DNA of 64,000 bases, from assembly GCA_947579605.1 (NCBI GenBank), contig OX388321.1, positions 15,243,614 through 15,307,613 on the forward strand, in the 5' to 3' direction. The notes under the pieces are model-generated. The model made no database searches. It was not told where the DNA came from and saw only the letters and a program-made list of their open reading frames with translations. Position 1 is the stretch's first letter; every line of letters starts with the position of its first letter. This DNA is from Athripsodes cinereus. Its lineage: Eukaryota > Arthropoda > Insecta > Trichoptera > Leptoceridae. Both the position numbers and the translations under genes were made by a program. Shown in pieces: positions 32,891 to 43,765 of the stretch.

Positions 32891-33929
32891 ATTTTGCATG
32901 GTGTATTGTAAAAAAAGTTTGCGTTACATTTAAAGTTTTCAATTTTCAAACCAAATTATGATATAGGCTGTCAATGTCATTGTTTTGAGGCCTTATTAAT
33001 AATACGGAGGATGCATGTGTAATAGACTATTCTTTTGAGTTTCATGAGAATTTCTTTAGTTTTGAGAATGTCATTTGGATTTTCAAAGATTGCCCAACAT
33101 AATCCGATTCACAAGGGTATTTCCGCTGTCCGGTTTGTTTTCCCCAAATTGTTTTAACGTTTGAAACAAATTACACATTAATAGGTTCAATGGTTTCATT
33201 GTTTATGATAAAACCACTCTTTAATTCGTTCAGAAGGCAGTTTTTGATATCATTACCATCCATATTTTTAAGGGTTATGATTCTATAAGGTAGGTAATAA
33301 TTATGGTTACTTTATTAAAAAAAATATACCAGTTTCTTGAACGACATAAGAGTTATAAGCTAGTATTATGAAATAACCAATGTTCTTGCTATTTTATGTT
33401 TGAAAGGAAGGAGAATATTTATAATGACATGTGCGTGTTGAAATCAACAATAGAAGAAAATGCGAGAAAGCACTGGATAACAAATTACGCAATATAAAGA
33501 ATATATTTTTGTTGTTGTTTGTTTTTTAAAGATTTGCTTGATTCGTTCGACCTCTGCAATAAATTATTATCATTCCCATTTGTGAAGACGCAATAATGTA
33601 TTTACCATTCATTCAAATTATTGTATTTTATGTTTTATTTTTCTTACATAAATTGGTTTTTGGGACAGTTTAGTGTAATTGATGGTTTTTACTATTATTT
33701 TTTTTATTTTAAAACTACTTGATCGGAATCAGAAATTCAGCCTTAAATTCAATTGATATTTTAATGTCAGGAGATACATACAATTTAGATATAATATTAA
33801 ATGATTATTGAAAATTTAACCTGTTGGTAGCACACATAAAAAACTTTGGAGAAGAGAATATTGTATTTTTAATAACAAAAAATAATATCTTGAAAATCAA
33901 TTTTGTCCCTTTAGTTCATGTTCAGACAA
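32891..33929. other. AT-rich sequence, nothing firmly recognised
   Basis: The part up to about 33260 may be upstream sequence of the transposase-like remnant (minus strand MDGNDIKNCLLNELKSGFII), but I cannot link it with confidence. The rest is plain AT-rich DNA. Confidence 0.35.
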
Positions 33930-34105
33930 CAGTAGCCTTGAGGTAAAGTCTCGACCTCATGCACATGAGGTTTGCGGTTCGATCTCAGGTGCCGGCAAAT
34001 CCCCTTTCACGTCACATTTTTTTAGCTTACTGTGAAAAGTGTACAAGGTTGTATATTTTGTGATTATAATGAAAACCCAGATAGGTACATCTCCTATAAA
34101 AAAAG
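33930..34105 (+). mobile_element. SINE1 (plus), diverged
   Basis: The head AGTAGCCTTGAGGTAAAGTC, B box GGTTCGATCTC and body CCCCTTTCACGTCACA are followed by a decayed GAAAACCCAGATAGGTACAT end. It is full length but carries more substitutions than 37716-37899. Confidence 0.85.
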
Positions 34106-34855
34106 ACTCTCAGGATGGGTAACATACTTATAACATTCCAGGATCGAAGAAGTAAAGTGTCTTACTAGTGATTTTTAACGGATATTTGCCTTTAACAGGG
34201 CAGTCAAAAACTTATAGAAAAAAAATGTAGCATTATTATTTGCCGGCAACTCTGTGAAACTTTATTTCATATTAATTATTCAATTCAATTACGTATTCCC
34301 CATGTAGGGTATTAAGTTGTCTGTCTTTGTATTCCACATATCAAATTATGTTTATCTACCCATAAATGAAATTATATTGAAGTCTTACAAACCAACCCCT
34401 AACAATCAATGCCCGCAATATGTACCTACCTACCTGATAAATTTCAAATAATGTTTTAATTACGTGCTTACTTTGAAATATAATTTTACTGAATTTAGTT
34501 TGTAGGTACGTTTTTTTTTGTATCATTCACTAGAAGAAGAATTGATAGTGTTTTATATTAACATGATTTTGATAATAGTTAATATAAAAATAAAATGAAA
34601 TATTAAAAAAAACTATTTTATTACGATTGATTATTTTATGAAATGTGACGAGTTACAATGCGAGAATTTGAAATTGAAGAATTTTTAATTCAATATTTCC
34701 AAAAACGATTCCAGTCAAGTGCAAAAAAATATTTAAAAATTTAGTATATTGGTACCTACTTATGATTTTATACGGAAAATATTAGAAGTCAAATAGGTAC
34801 TCATTAAAACAAAATTATTTCATTGAGTGTATTGGACCTTAAAACATAGAGAAAA
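34106..34855. other. AT-rich sequence, nothing recognised
   Basis: No feature could be supported. Confidence 0.4.
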
Positions 34856-35044
34856 AATTATGTAATTGAAACAAGTGTTTCTTTCTACTATAGATTATTG
34901 ATTACGAGAGAGACGTCTTTCGACTTATCAGGTCATTATCAATCTCTTTGATTGATATTGATTATGACTTAATTAGTCGAAAGACGTCTCTCTCGGGATC
35001 AATAGTCTATAGTAGAATGAAACACTTGTTTCAATTACATAATT
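34856..35044. mobile_element. Fold-back with hammerhead-like GACGUC arms
   Basis: Arms of about 69 bp (34856-34924 and 34975-35044) share ATTATGTAATTGAAACAAGT, CTATAG and GAGAGAGACGTCTTTCGACT. On the minus strand, the left arm reads CUGAUAAGUC, GAAA, palindromic GACGUC and UC, which is hammerhead order but with G8 changed and no room for stem II. I found no tail or TSD. Related single-strand copies are at 54077-54121, 54377-54430 and, as a fragment, 29145-29165. Confidence 0.6.
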
Positions 35045-35823
35045 ATGAAATTCTAATACGTGTGCACCGACACAATTAATATAAAGAAAGCAGTTTTGAA
35101 AATAAAAATAATAAAAATGGAGCGAGTTTTCCTATCGATTCTGTATTCAATACGTTACTATCATTTGTTGTCCTAATACAACTGGCATGCGAATATCATA
35201 CTTGTCTAGTTATAAGCTCTTTACATTTATAACATTGTTATACCTACCTACTTTACATTGAGTATAAATGTGTCTATATGTAGGTATTCTGTCATGACAA
35301 TTCCCGTACAAGCTTATTAAAACTTAAATGCAAGTTTATTTACATCCTAATTAATTTATTTCCAATAAAAAAAATCAGTGTTGTAGAAATATAATTAAGT
35401 ACATTATTGTTTTTCATGGAATATGTCAATGTTATCGAATCACTGATCAATTACGATTAACACTATATTAAATTATTAACGAAGCAACTGTGATTCATCA
35501 CATTTATACATAAATATCCTTTGCATCGGTTTGTAATTTGTATAGGAAAGATGAATATTTCTTTGCATTTTATTTTAAAATCAGTCCTGGATGACTTTTA
35601 CCACTAAACACCGCTCTTATGATAATGAGTTTGAAATGTTTGAATGTAGTGAGAAAAGGTGACTGAATTGGTGTTGAATTGCTATTATGAATAGAGAAAG
35701 TTTGTTGAAGCTCTGTGTACCCAAGTGAAACGCTAAATGAGCAAAGGTGGACTATTGCTATCATAGGATTAAGTAGACCAATGAAGCAATGCCTTTTTCT
35801 ACATAGGTATTTTTTAGTGGTTT
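35045..35823. other. AT-rich sequence, nothing recognised
   Basis: No feature could be supported. Confidence 0.4.
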
Positions 35824-35835
35824 ATTAATAGTTAT

Positions 35836-36569
35836 CATCATCATCGCCCTCAACGCTCCTCTCGGGAGCACAGGGCAGAAACCAGCCTCCTCCATTCAGA
35901 GCGTCTCTGTGCCAATTGCGTCACCTCTTCCCACGACATTCCTTGCGCTCTGATATCGTTGTCATAGGAACGGTGTATTGTGAAAGAGGGACGCCCGGGC
36001 CTACGGAACCCCTGCGGACGGAAGAACAGTGCTCTTTTTGGCCAACTATCATTGGGCATTCTCAAAACATGTCCCAGCCAGGACCATCGTCTCTCTTGTA
36101 TTACGGAGATTACAGGTCTATGCTGGGTGCGCCGGCGCACAGCATCATTTGTAACATGTTCATACCATCTGACATCCAAAATCCTTCTAAGACACTTGTT
36201 TTCAAAGCTTAGTATCTTCCGCTCTTGAACCTTGGTTAAGTGCCAAGACTCGCAGCCATATAGAAGGATTGGGATGATGCACGCATTGAACAAGCGACAT
36301 TTTGTCCTGATGCTGAGTCCAGACGCCTTCCAAACTTTGTTCATGTTGTTGAAAGCCCCGCTAGCTGCTCCTATGCGGATTGGTAATTCCGACCGGAGAT
36401 CACCCTCTGGCGTTATGGTTGCTCCCAGGTACCTGAATTTACTAACCTGAGATATTTGGGAATTGCCAACCATTAGTGGGGTGTGAGTACTCGTGCATGT
36501 ACTATTACATATGTACTCCGTTTTACCAGCGTTGATACGAAGGCCAAGGCGCAAAGAATTTTCATAAAG
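35836..36569 (-). mobile_element. Non-LTR family A, longest copy, minus
   Basis: A perfect 12 bp TSD, ATTAATAGTTAT, is at 35824-35835 and 36570-36581. The 3' end (left) carries the CATCATCATCG tail complement. This is the longest family A copy here (734 bp) and is 5'-truncated. Its open frame implies a recent insertion. By eye it is well over 95% identical to 6202-6722 in the shared part. Confidence 0.9.
35850..36554 (-). pseudogene. Family A reverse transcriptase C-terminal 234 codons
   Basis: The frame begins just after the catalytic palm: LRINAGKTEYICN (the K-T-E/K-Y element after motif D, about residues 4-16), then the thumb-like FRYLGATITPEGDL (about 41-54). It continues with PIRIGAASGAFNNMNKVWKA (about 59-78), ILLYGCESWHL (about 97-107) and LGHVLRMPNDSWPKRA (about 160-175). 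It closes with the Arg-rich WEEVTQLAQRRSEWRRLVSA. The order matches insect LINE polyproteins. Endonuclease and YADD are cut off by 5' truncation, so the product could not copy itself. No stop interrupts the 234 codons. Context is a stand-alone insertion in AT-rich DNA. Confidence 0.85.
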
Positions 36570-36581
36570 ATTAATAGTTAT

Positions 36582-37296
36582 AGTTTATAGTAATTGTTAC
36601 ATACTGTCAAAAAAATCTTTGAACTTAAAATATGTTAAAATTAATGTAGGCACATTTATTTTACTTCCAGGGAAAAACATTTTGAAGATTTTCAATTTTT
36701 TTCTGAAAACGAACGTAGAAAGTGAAATCTTTATATGAGTATTATATTTTTACTTACAATGCAATTTCTATGCAGAAATTTGTGGGTCGTTATACCCCCT
36801 ATTTAAACAAAATCTTTTGCAGCAGCCAAGTTTAAATTACTTGAAAAAAGCCATAAAAATATTTCCATAGAAGAAGCACAGAATTGTAATATACGAAAAT
36901 GGCCTGCTTAAAAGATTACAACATACATTATTTTTTCAAAAAAGCTATCTAACTCTCTTCGGGGTACGTTATTATAACCTGATTTTTTTATATATTTTTC
37001 CCTTCTCAATTATCTATAAATCAAGTCAACTGATTAAGTGTCTCCCAAAAATATCCACCCCACTCAACAAAGAAAGTCTTGGAAGGTAAAAAGTAATAGT
37101 AATGAGTATGACTTCGTCCGAATTAGGTTAATTTCCACTAGGTAGCTGGACCGTTCAAGGTATGGGTACTACGGGCACAAGTTTTAACATTCCCTTGGTA
37201 ATAGTTAGAAACGAAACTGATATTCGAAAATATTTCGGTAACCACCACAGAATAGCACTTATTTTTACTCTCCAGCCGAATTCAGAGCTTAATATT
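36582..37296. other. AT-rich sequence, nothing recognised
   Basis: No feature could be supported. Confidence 0.4.
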
Positions 37297-37346
37297 CGAT
37301 TTTGACTATCTAATAATATCATGTATTATTAGATAGTCAAAGTCGA
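37297..37346. repeat. Short hairpin
   Basis: TCGATTTTGACTATCTAATA at 37297 pairs with TATTAGATAGTCAAAGTCGA ending at 37346, with one T/A-type mismatch and a loop of a few bases. I see no tail or TSD. It may be a minimal fold-back. Confidence 0.7.
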
Positions 37347-37483
37347 TTAATTACAACATATTTTCTTTCTCTAAGTTCCATTTAGTACAATACAGTTCTT
37401 TCTGTAAGTTTTCGAGTGCCCTGTAGAAGATAAGTGATCGTAAAACATCGCGTCTTAAGACATTTAATAGTTTCAGTTCAACG

Positions 37484-37640
37484 ATGAGGTAGGCATACCT
37501 ACCACCTATCCTAAATGTCTGCAATTAAATGGATAGGGAGAGAAGAAGTCACGTGTATATTACAATCAGTTGGTTTGCTGGTTACCACACGTGTGGAAGA
37601 TGCCGTGATGGAGTGGATGGATCGATGTTTTAACAAAGCA
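37484..37640 (+). repeat. Interspersed repeat R3 (plus)
   Basis: ACCACCTATCCTAAATGTCT through GGTTACCACACGTGTGGAAG to ATGCCGTGATGGAGTGGATG. It is diverged from 3083-3225, and the AGT tail is replaced by GGATGGATC. Confidence 0.6.
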
Positions 37641-37715
37641 AATTAAAAATATTTTTTGATAATTAATGTAGATTGAAATATATGTCACTAATTATATGTA
37701 AAATAACACAAGTAA

Positions 37716-37899
37716 CTCAGTTCGTCGGTAGCCTGGAGGTAGAGTCTCGGCCTCGTGAACAAGGGGTCCGTGGTTCGATACCAGGTACCGGCAAACTCCC
37801 CTTTCACGACACAAGCTTTTAGTAGCTTACTGTGAAAGGTGTATAAGGATGTATTTGGGTTTATAACAAAAACCCAGATATATCTTTAAAAAAAAAAAA
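37716..37899 (+). mobile_element. SINE1 (plus), best-preserved copy
   Basis: The tRNA-like head GTCGGTAGCCTGGAGGTAGA leads into CGTGAACAAGGGGTCCGTGG and the B box GGTTCGATACC. The body CTCCCCTTTCACGACACAAG and TTACTGTGAAAGGTGTATAA follows. The end is a hairpin GGGTTTATAACAAAAACCC and an A run. Its A box is only approximate (TAGCCTGGAGG). This copy is the best reference for the family. Confidence 0.9.
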
Positions 37900-39149
37900 C
37901 TCTCTATTAAACTAACACTTCACGATAGTGATTAAATATCTGTCTTTCTACCATACATCTATAATACTATATTGTTCTCATTTTGAAGTAACCGTCCGTT
38001 TACAGTCGATGATCGTTTAAAAAAATACTTAAGTTTATAATTCAGGCATTTTATTATTTGTCATGGTGTTTTGCTTAATGATGTGATGTCAAATTGTAAA
38101 ATATTAAAACACCCACTGTTGTTAAACGGACGACACTGATTATAAACAGTTCCATTCTTCTAAATGACTAGGATATATATTATACACCACAAAATTTCAC
38201 AAATATGAGTAAACAAATTCAAATATTTTTTATTTAAGTAAAATTTACAACTTAATAATATTATATACACACACCTTATTACTAAAAACAACACATTTAT
38301 TACATATTTGACCCTCAAAATTGAGCAAAGCTCGTGCTTTGCTCAATAATACCTGATTTACAGAGAACATTCAGAAAGTCTACAGTAAAAAAGATAATGG
38401 TCGTGATTTCAGCACTGAGGGAATGAAAGACAAGAAGAAGAACAGAAAAGAGTTAAGACAAAATATTTGACCCTCGCGTCAGATATCTAACTATCCGATT
38501 CAAATTCAACGGATTATTTATTTTTCTTCTTATAGGACAAGTGGGGAAACCAGGTGATAAAATTGCATGTTATAATTTGCGCAAATATAAATATTGTGCT
38601 CTCGACACCAATGTAAAAAAAGGACATTCTGGAGATATGCTGTATATCTGTGATGTGAAATCCGGTAAAACCACTCCCTGTTTCATGACTAATACCTAAT
38701 AATAATAACAAAGTTATATCACCCCCTTATTCGGGAGCAGGGAGGACTAAACAACAAAACTTGATTATGCAGGACTCTTTCTTTTATATATGAACTTTAT
38801 TAAATAAAAATATAACAAGTAAGATATGATTTTTGAGAAGATTTCTTTAAATAAAGGTAAACGAGTATGTTTTTGGGCCAGAAGACCTTCTGAGAAACAG
38901 AATCGTCCAACGAAAGCAGGATTGGGAAAATATATTTTATTTTAATTTGAAAATTTGATTTAAATAAATATGAATGTTGATAAATTGATTAAGTACAGAA
39001 AAAAATAAAGCTTTTTTTATAATAAGAGTCATATAGTGACTAAGAATATCATTAAACATACTTATTGATAACTCGTGCTGGTGTGAAAAATTCAGTAAAA
39101 TACGAAAACTGAGTTTGGGATTAATATAGTTACATGTTTCTATGATATT
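37900..39149. other. AT-rich sequence, nothing recognised
   Basis: There is a small hairpin AGCAAAGCTCGTGCTTTGCT at 38325-38344. The short minus-strand frames here show no motif. Confidence 0.4.
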
Positions 39150-39425
39150 CGTAATACTGGAGAGACGATGGCCCTGGCTGGGACATGTTCTGAGAATGCC
39201 CAATGATAGTTGGACAAAAAGAGCGCTGTTCTTCCGTCCGCAAGGGTTCCGTCGGCCCGGGCGTCCCTCTTTCACAATACACCGTTCCTATGACAACGAC
39301 ATTCGGGCGCAAGGAATGCCGTGGAAAGAGGTGACGCAATTGGCGCAGAGACGCTGAATGGAGAAGGCTGGTTTCTGTCCTGTGCTCCCGAGAGGAGCGT
39401 TGAGGGCGATGAAATGAATGAATGG
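39150..39425 (+). mobile_element. Family A, 3' fragment with frameshift
   Basis: Sequence from the GAGAGACGATGGCCCTGGCT word to GTTGAGGGCGATGAAATGAA matches the last 270 bp of family A. A 2 bp deletion in the AGACGCTGAATGG word (AGACGCTCTGAATGG elsewhere) breaks the frame near 39355. The GATGAT tail has decayed to GATGAAATGAATGAATG. A possible 8 bp TSD, ATGATATT, is at 39142-39149 and 39426-39433. Confidence 0.85.
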
Positions 39426-39433
39426 ATGATATT

Positions 39434-40983
39434 TGAACGCGTGCTGACATTCAAATTGTTGTAATAGAAGTTTCATTTCTGCGCTATGACTCAAGGTACT
39501 AGAGAAATATTGTATAAGGTATCATTGATCATAATTGTGTTAAAGAATTCTAAATGTTTCATTTTTGAAGTGTTTAATCTTGAAAATTCCAGTGATATTG
39601 TGACTCTCAGAAATATTTTTTTTAAAGTAAGAGTAATTGCACTTCCTCTTTTCTTTTTTTCGGCTTATTTCCGTTCACTTGTGCATAAGTATCTTCTCTA
39701 CTTCTTGACATAATCTCCGAACTACTGCCGTCTGCATCCAATTACCACCAACACGATCAACACAGTTCTTTTTCTATCTTTATAGCGACCTTTTCATACT
39801 TTGTGTGTGAATCCTTGTCGTCTTTTTTAGGAGACATTTTGCCCACTTTTCATCTAGATTTGTGACTACAGGACCCGCCATTCATTTCAATATTGTTATC
39901 TGTTGAGAGATATCTGATTTTTTTTTACTTAATAAAAATATGCAAACTATCATTAGGATAATTGGATACTACATCGAAAAACATGTATGCAAATAATTCA
40001 GTTATACTAGAATGTATTTAAGGTTACAGAATGAGATGTTACATTCAAGAGGTCATTCGAAAACTTTTATAAATGAAATCGGGAATCCTTTTCAATTCCC
40101 GAATCTTACGGTTTAATCCATTATAACAATTCTAAAAAAAGGTCAAAGTATCATAATATTTCTACATATAAATAATAAAAAGATTTCTTATATTCCAAAA
40201 TACTCATATTCAGTATGGAGCACCTACATAATAATATGTTAGTAGTGAGGCTGTACATATATTCGTTGTATTTCGAGTAGCTAAGCTAACCCAATATTAT
40301 ATGGTTTCGTTTTCCTTTTTACCTCTTGCTTCAGCCAAATTTAATTTTCCTCTGAGAATTACTCTAACCTATGTTCCTTGTAAGGAGGGATAAGTTGGGT
40401 AATTTGCGAAAACAAGTATTGGTAACAGGTAACGTAATATAGTGAGGTGTATTATACACATATAATTATATAAAGTGTAACATGTAACCATGTTATGTTA
40501 CTGTATCTTGTTTACTATGGCGATATATGTTTATACGGTCCGTTGAAGTCGTTTCTCTGTTAAATATATAGGTACTATTATTATTATTGTTATCTCTCCT
40601 TTTATTCATTCAGCATAATTTGAAACATTAAAACTTAGTTCTCAAAGGAGATCACATAGTCCGTAAATCTTCTCTAAATTTGCGATCTTTTAGAGTTTTT
40701 TTCTGTACAAAACTTTTTTCTGACATCTGCGAGTTTTCTTAAATTACATGTGTGGAAGAGTTATGTCGCTTCTCATAGATGGATATGCACTGTTTTTCTG
40801 TCAGTTTGGAAGATTCCCACAAAATAAACTGTTTGCATTACAACAAATTCAAAATAGGTAGATGTTTAAATATTCTATTCCATCAATTCTATTTTCAAAT
40901 GCTATCCACTCGTTAACGAGTGATCAGGGGCACTATGGATTCAGTATATAAAAAGTGCTGAATAATATACGAACTATTCCAGC
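39434..40983. other. AT-rich sequence, nothing recognised
   Basis: The frame at 39486-39713 shows no motif. A palindromic ACTCGTTAACGAGTGATCAG at about 40909-40926 also occurs in variant form near 46925-46946, suggesting another low-copy repeat of unknown class. Confidence 0.4.
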
Positions 40984-40995
40984 AGAATATTAATC

Positions 40996-41298
40996 TGAGT
41001 TTTAAAATGTTGAACTAAACACTGTTTAATTTTCACGTATGATTATTTAATCTATTAATATAGACTAAATTCTAATTGCCGAGCGCTTTCGCCCTTCAGG
41101 GCAAGAGTTACTTAAATGTTTTAAGTAACTCTTGCCCTGAAGATGTCGCAAGGCGAAAGCGCTCGGCAATTAGAATTTAGTCCATATTAATAGATTAAAT
41201 AATTATACGTGAAAATTAAACAGTGTTTACATAGTTCAACATTTTAAAACTCATATTAAAATAATTTTCACAACGTTAACGCACCTACTTTAAATTTA
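40996..41298 (+). mobile_element. Penelope-like fold-back, 303 bp
   Basis: A perfect 12 bp TSD, AGAATATTAATC, is at 40984-40995 and 41299-41310. The left arm starts TGAGTTTTAAAATGTTGAAC at 40996 and the right arm ends at 41253. The arms share AACACTGTTTAATTTTCACG and GCCGAGCGCTTTCGCC. The 45 bp tail at 41254-41298 contains TTTTCACAACGTTAACGCAC. No protein sequence is left. The spacer between arms is tiny (the arms meet near 41113), so a transcript would fold into one long hairpin. Confidence 0.9.
41132..41169 (+). ncRNA. Hammerhead ribozyme core
   Basis: Stem I UUGCC (41132-41136), CUGAAGA (41137-41143), U (41144), a short stem II GUC/GGC with a GCAA loop (41145-41154), GAAA (41155-41158), palindromic GCGC (41159-41162), UC (41163-41164), then GGCAA (41165-41169) pairing fully with UUGCC. 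The opposite arm (minus strand) has the same boxes but lacks stem II (CUGAAGGGCGAAAGCGCUC), so only the plus strand can carry an active ribozyme. Confidence 0.8.
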
Positions 41299-41473
41299 AG
41301 AATATTAATCAGTATTTTTTTTTATTATTTTATATTTAAATAAATACTAAATTTGATAACAATATTATATGTATGTATAGGCAAAACACTTAGGTATATA
41401 TGCATTTGTTAATATTAATATAATGCGGATTCAATATCATTGAGACTGTCTACTATAGGTACAATGTTTAAAT

Positions 41474-42372
41474 CTTCTTCTTCTTCTTGTGCCGCTCCTA
41501 TCGGAGGTTGGCGACCATCTCTTGATACTCTTCACGATCCTGGGTCAGTCTGATGAGGGTTGCTGCATCCGGTATTCCAAACCACTGCCGAAGATTCTTG
41601 AGCCATGATGCTCTTTTGCGCCCCAAACCCCGTCTACCCTCTATCTTACCCTCTACTATAAGCTGCAGAAGGGCATATTTTTCTCCACGGAATATGTGGC
41701 CAAAGTATGCGGCCTTTCGTCTTTTAACAGTGGTCATTAGCTCTCTATCTTTTTGCATTATATTTAGAACTGTTTCGTTGGACACTCGATCAGTCCATGA
41801 GATACGCAGCATTCTTCTGTACAACCACATTTCAAATGCCTCAATTTTATTTATCATGGAGATTTTGAGAGTCCACCCTTCCACTCCATACAACAGCACG
41901 GGTAATACATATGCTTTTACAGCTCTCCATCTTGTGCTCAACTTCAGGTCTCGGTTGCACAAGAGTTTCTGCATTTTGTAGAAGGTTGATCTCGCCATCT
42001 CAATTCTGGCTTTTATTTCAGAATCTGGGTTCCACTCATCATTCAGCCAGCTGCCCAAATATTTAAAACGAGACACCTGTTCTATTGCACCACCGTCAAT
42101 ATAAAGGTTGGCGTTGATGCCACTCCGTTTGCTGACTACCATGGTTTTAGTTTTGAGTGCATTCATTTTCAACCCAAAGTTTTTTCCAGAATTATTGACC
42201 ATATTGACAAGTTGCTGCAGATGTTCAGCAGTATCGGCAATAATGACAGTGTCATCAGCATATCTTATGTTGTTTATTACTTTGCCGTTTATCTTTATCC
42301 CTATGTCAACATCTTCTAAGGCTTCTCTGAATATGAATTCCGAGTACAGGTTGAAAAGCTTGTTTGAAAAAA
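41474..42372 (-). mobile_element. Non-LTR retrotransposon family B, 5'-truncated
   Basis: A perfect 11 bp TSD, AATGTTTAAAT, is at 41463-41473 and 42373-42383. The 3' end on the left has an AAGAAGAAG-type tail directly after the stop codon region. The 899 bp copy carries the last part of the reverse-transcriptase reading frame, uninterrupted. It is a different family from A, C and D by protein sequence and tail type. Confidence 0.9.
41498..42356 (-). pseudogene. Family B reverse transcriptase fragment with YADD
   Basis: On the minus strand the open frame enters with KLFNLYSEFIFREALEDVDI, the end of the B-box region, and reaches IRYADDTVIIA at about 42280-42250. That is reverse-transcriptase motif C, with the two catalytic aspartates. 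It is followed by GLKMNALKTKTMV (motif D and the KT element), the thumb YLGSWLND, VLLYGVEGWTL and the FEMWLYRRMLRISWTDRVSN signature. Next comes AAYFGHIFRGEKYALLQLIV and a GRRGLGRKRASWLKNLRQWF C-terminus. The RTE-like and Jockey-like groups share these motifs, and I do not choose between them. Missing: the endonuclease and motifs 0 to B, cut off by 5' truncation. There is no internal stop over about 286 codons, so the insertion is recent. Confidence 0.85.
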
Positions 42373-42383
42373 AATGTTTAAAT

Positions 42384-43066
42384 AGTCAATTGGTAACAAA
42401 ATCATTTACTTTCTTGCTTAAGTATGGAGTGTAAAATCATTTACTTACTTACTTAAGTATGGAGGTACTTTAGTATGGAGTGGAGTTGTGTTTATCTTGT
42501 GTTCCCGAAATGATCGTTTAAGGGCGAGTGCAAGGTGACCCAGATTAAAATTTGATATAACTTATTTGATATTTTAATTAAAAACAAGTAGTACCGAGTA
42601 CCTTTAATAATTAATAATAAATAATGAATATCGACCGAGGCAAAATTAAATGTCGAACTGCTAATTCAATCATTAGATACGATTCAAGCTCATTTCAATA
42701 CGAATAAACATTACTCATTCACGGATAAAATAGGTATACGTTGACCTTTCTACCTTCGTGACCCGCCATACAAAGGTTCTGAATACTTTAAATGTACCTA
42801 TAGCTACATACTCGTACATACCTACAAACGGGCTTTATCTTTGATGATGTATATTTACGTATATATACCGGTATTAACATACCTATAAAGGATATGATTC
42901 ATTCCATTTTGTGTTATGTCGTTGGCTGATAGCAAAATTATTTTTTGTTCAAAAATCTTGACAAATTATCTAAATGTTAACCAATCACTGTAGAATCGTA
43001 ATATTAAATGAATTAAAGTAATTGTTTATGTAATTTACTGCAAAAAACTTTACCAAGTTATTAAAT
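42384..43066. other. AT-rich sequence with a small family A scrap
   Basis: A decayed plus-strand family A end (TGTGTTCCCGAAATGATCGT and TTAAGGGCGAGTG) is visible at 42476-42532. The rest shows nothing I can name. Confidence 0.4.
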
Positions 43067-43243
43067 AGCCCGTAGTCAAAACACATTTTAGCGTTACGTT
43101 TTCGTCCGAATGTAGACGACGTTGTGAGAACGTGTCAATTTTCGTAGCTACTTGTGTATTTTAGCCACGAAAATTGATACGTTCTCGCAACGTCGTCTAC
43201 ATTCGAACGAAAACGTAACGCTAAAATGTTTTTTAACTGGGCT
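43067..43243. mobile_element. Palindromic MITE-like element, 177 bp
   Basis: Arms of about 75 bp are inverted: AGCCCGTAGTCAAAACACAT on the left and AGCCCAGTTAAAAAACATT reading inward from the right. They continue through TTAGCGTTACGTTTTCGT and GAATGTAGACGACGTTG. The arms have about 6-8 mismatches and a loop of about 20 bp. It lacks the hammerhead grammar and the one-sided tail of the Penelope-like fold-backs, so I treat it as a DNA-transposon-derived MITE. The TSD is unclear (possibly TA). Confidence 0.75.
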
Positions 43244-43379
43244 TACTTTTATTCGTATAATACATATATAAAAAAGTGGCCGGTACTAGAGTGAACGGTG
43301 CTCTTAGGTTTCATTGTTAGTAATAGCAATGGGTTGAACTTGGCAAAAAATGCTGGCACACAATACCATTTTGGTACCG

Positions 43380-43765
43380 ATACTAATGTATGCGAGCGAA
43401 ACATGGTGTGTTTGAATGAGAGCGAAAATGGAAGAAATGCTATGAAGATGGGATCGCTTAGAAGAATGGTTGGTATAATGTTGCGTGATAGTGGGAGGAA
43501 TGTGGATATTAGAAAAATATGCGGAAACGAGAGAAGTGTGTGAGGATAGAATGCATGTAAATAAGTTGCGATGGTTTGGATATATGAAGCGAAAGGATGA
43601 CAAAAATGTGTATTTATCTAAGGAGATGTGAGAAAACGTGGATGTCCGGAAGTTACGTGGATCAAATGCTCATGGACGGCCGCGTGTTGAGTACGAGAAA
43701 CCGGCGTGCATTTATGAGATATTGAATGTAGGTGGAGGAAGTGAATGTAGTGTGTAAATCTCTCA
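43380..43765 (+). pseudogene. Non-LTR family C remnant, copy 1
   Basis: Translation in shifting plus frames gives MYASETW, then NGRNAMKMGSLRRMVGIMLR with VDIRKICGNE. It continues with MHVNKLRWFGYMKRKDDKNV and a final VGGGSE segment. The order YGSETW...MRSLRRM.GV..KDR.RN.DIR..CG...RWFGH..RM matches the C-terminal region of a common insect non-LTR group. At least two frameshifts and a stop make it dead. Copy 2, at 54962-57500, is split by a 2 kb insertion. Confidence 0.75.

Noticed and set aside
43067..43243. GACGAAAACGUAACG in the 177-bp palindrome as a hammerhead core
   Set aside because: There is no UH after a palindromic stem III, and no CUGANGA box precedes it.
43298..43543. 81-codon open frame as a host gene
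   Set aside because: It aligns with the C-terminal part of a non-LTR reverse transcriptase (SLRRMVG...DIRKICG) and is frameshifted relative to YASETW upstream.
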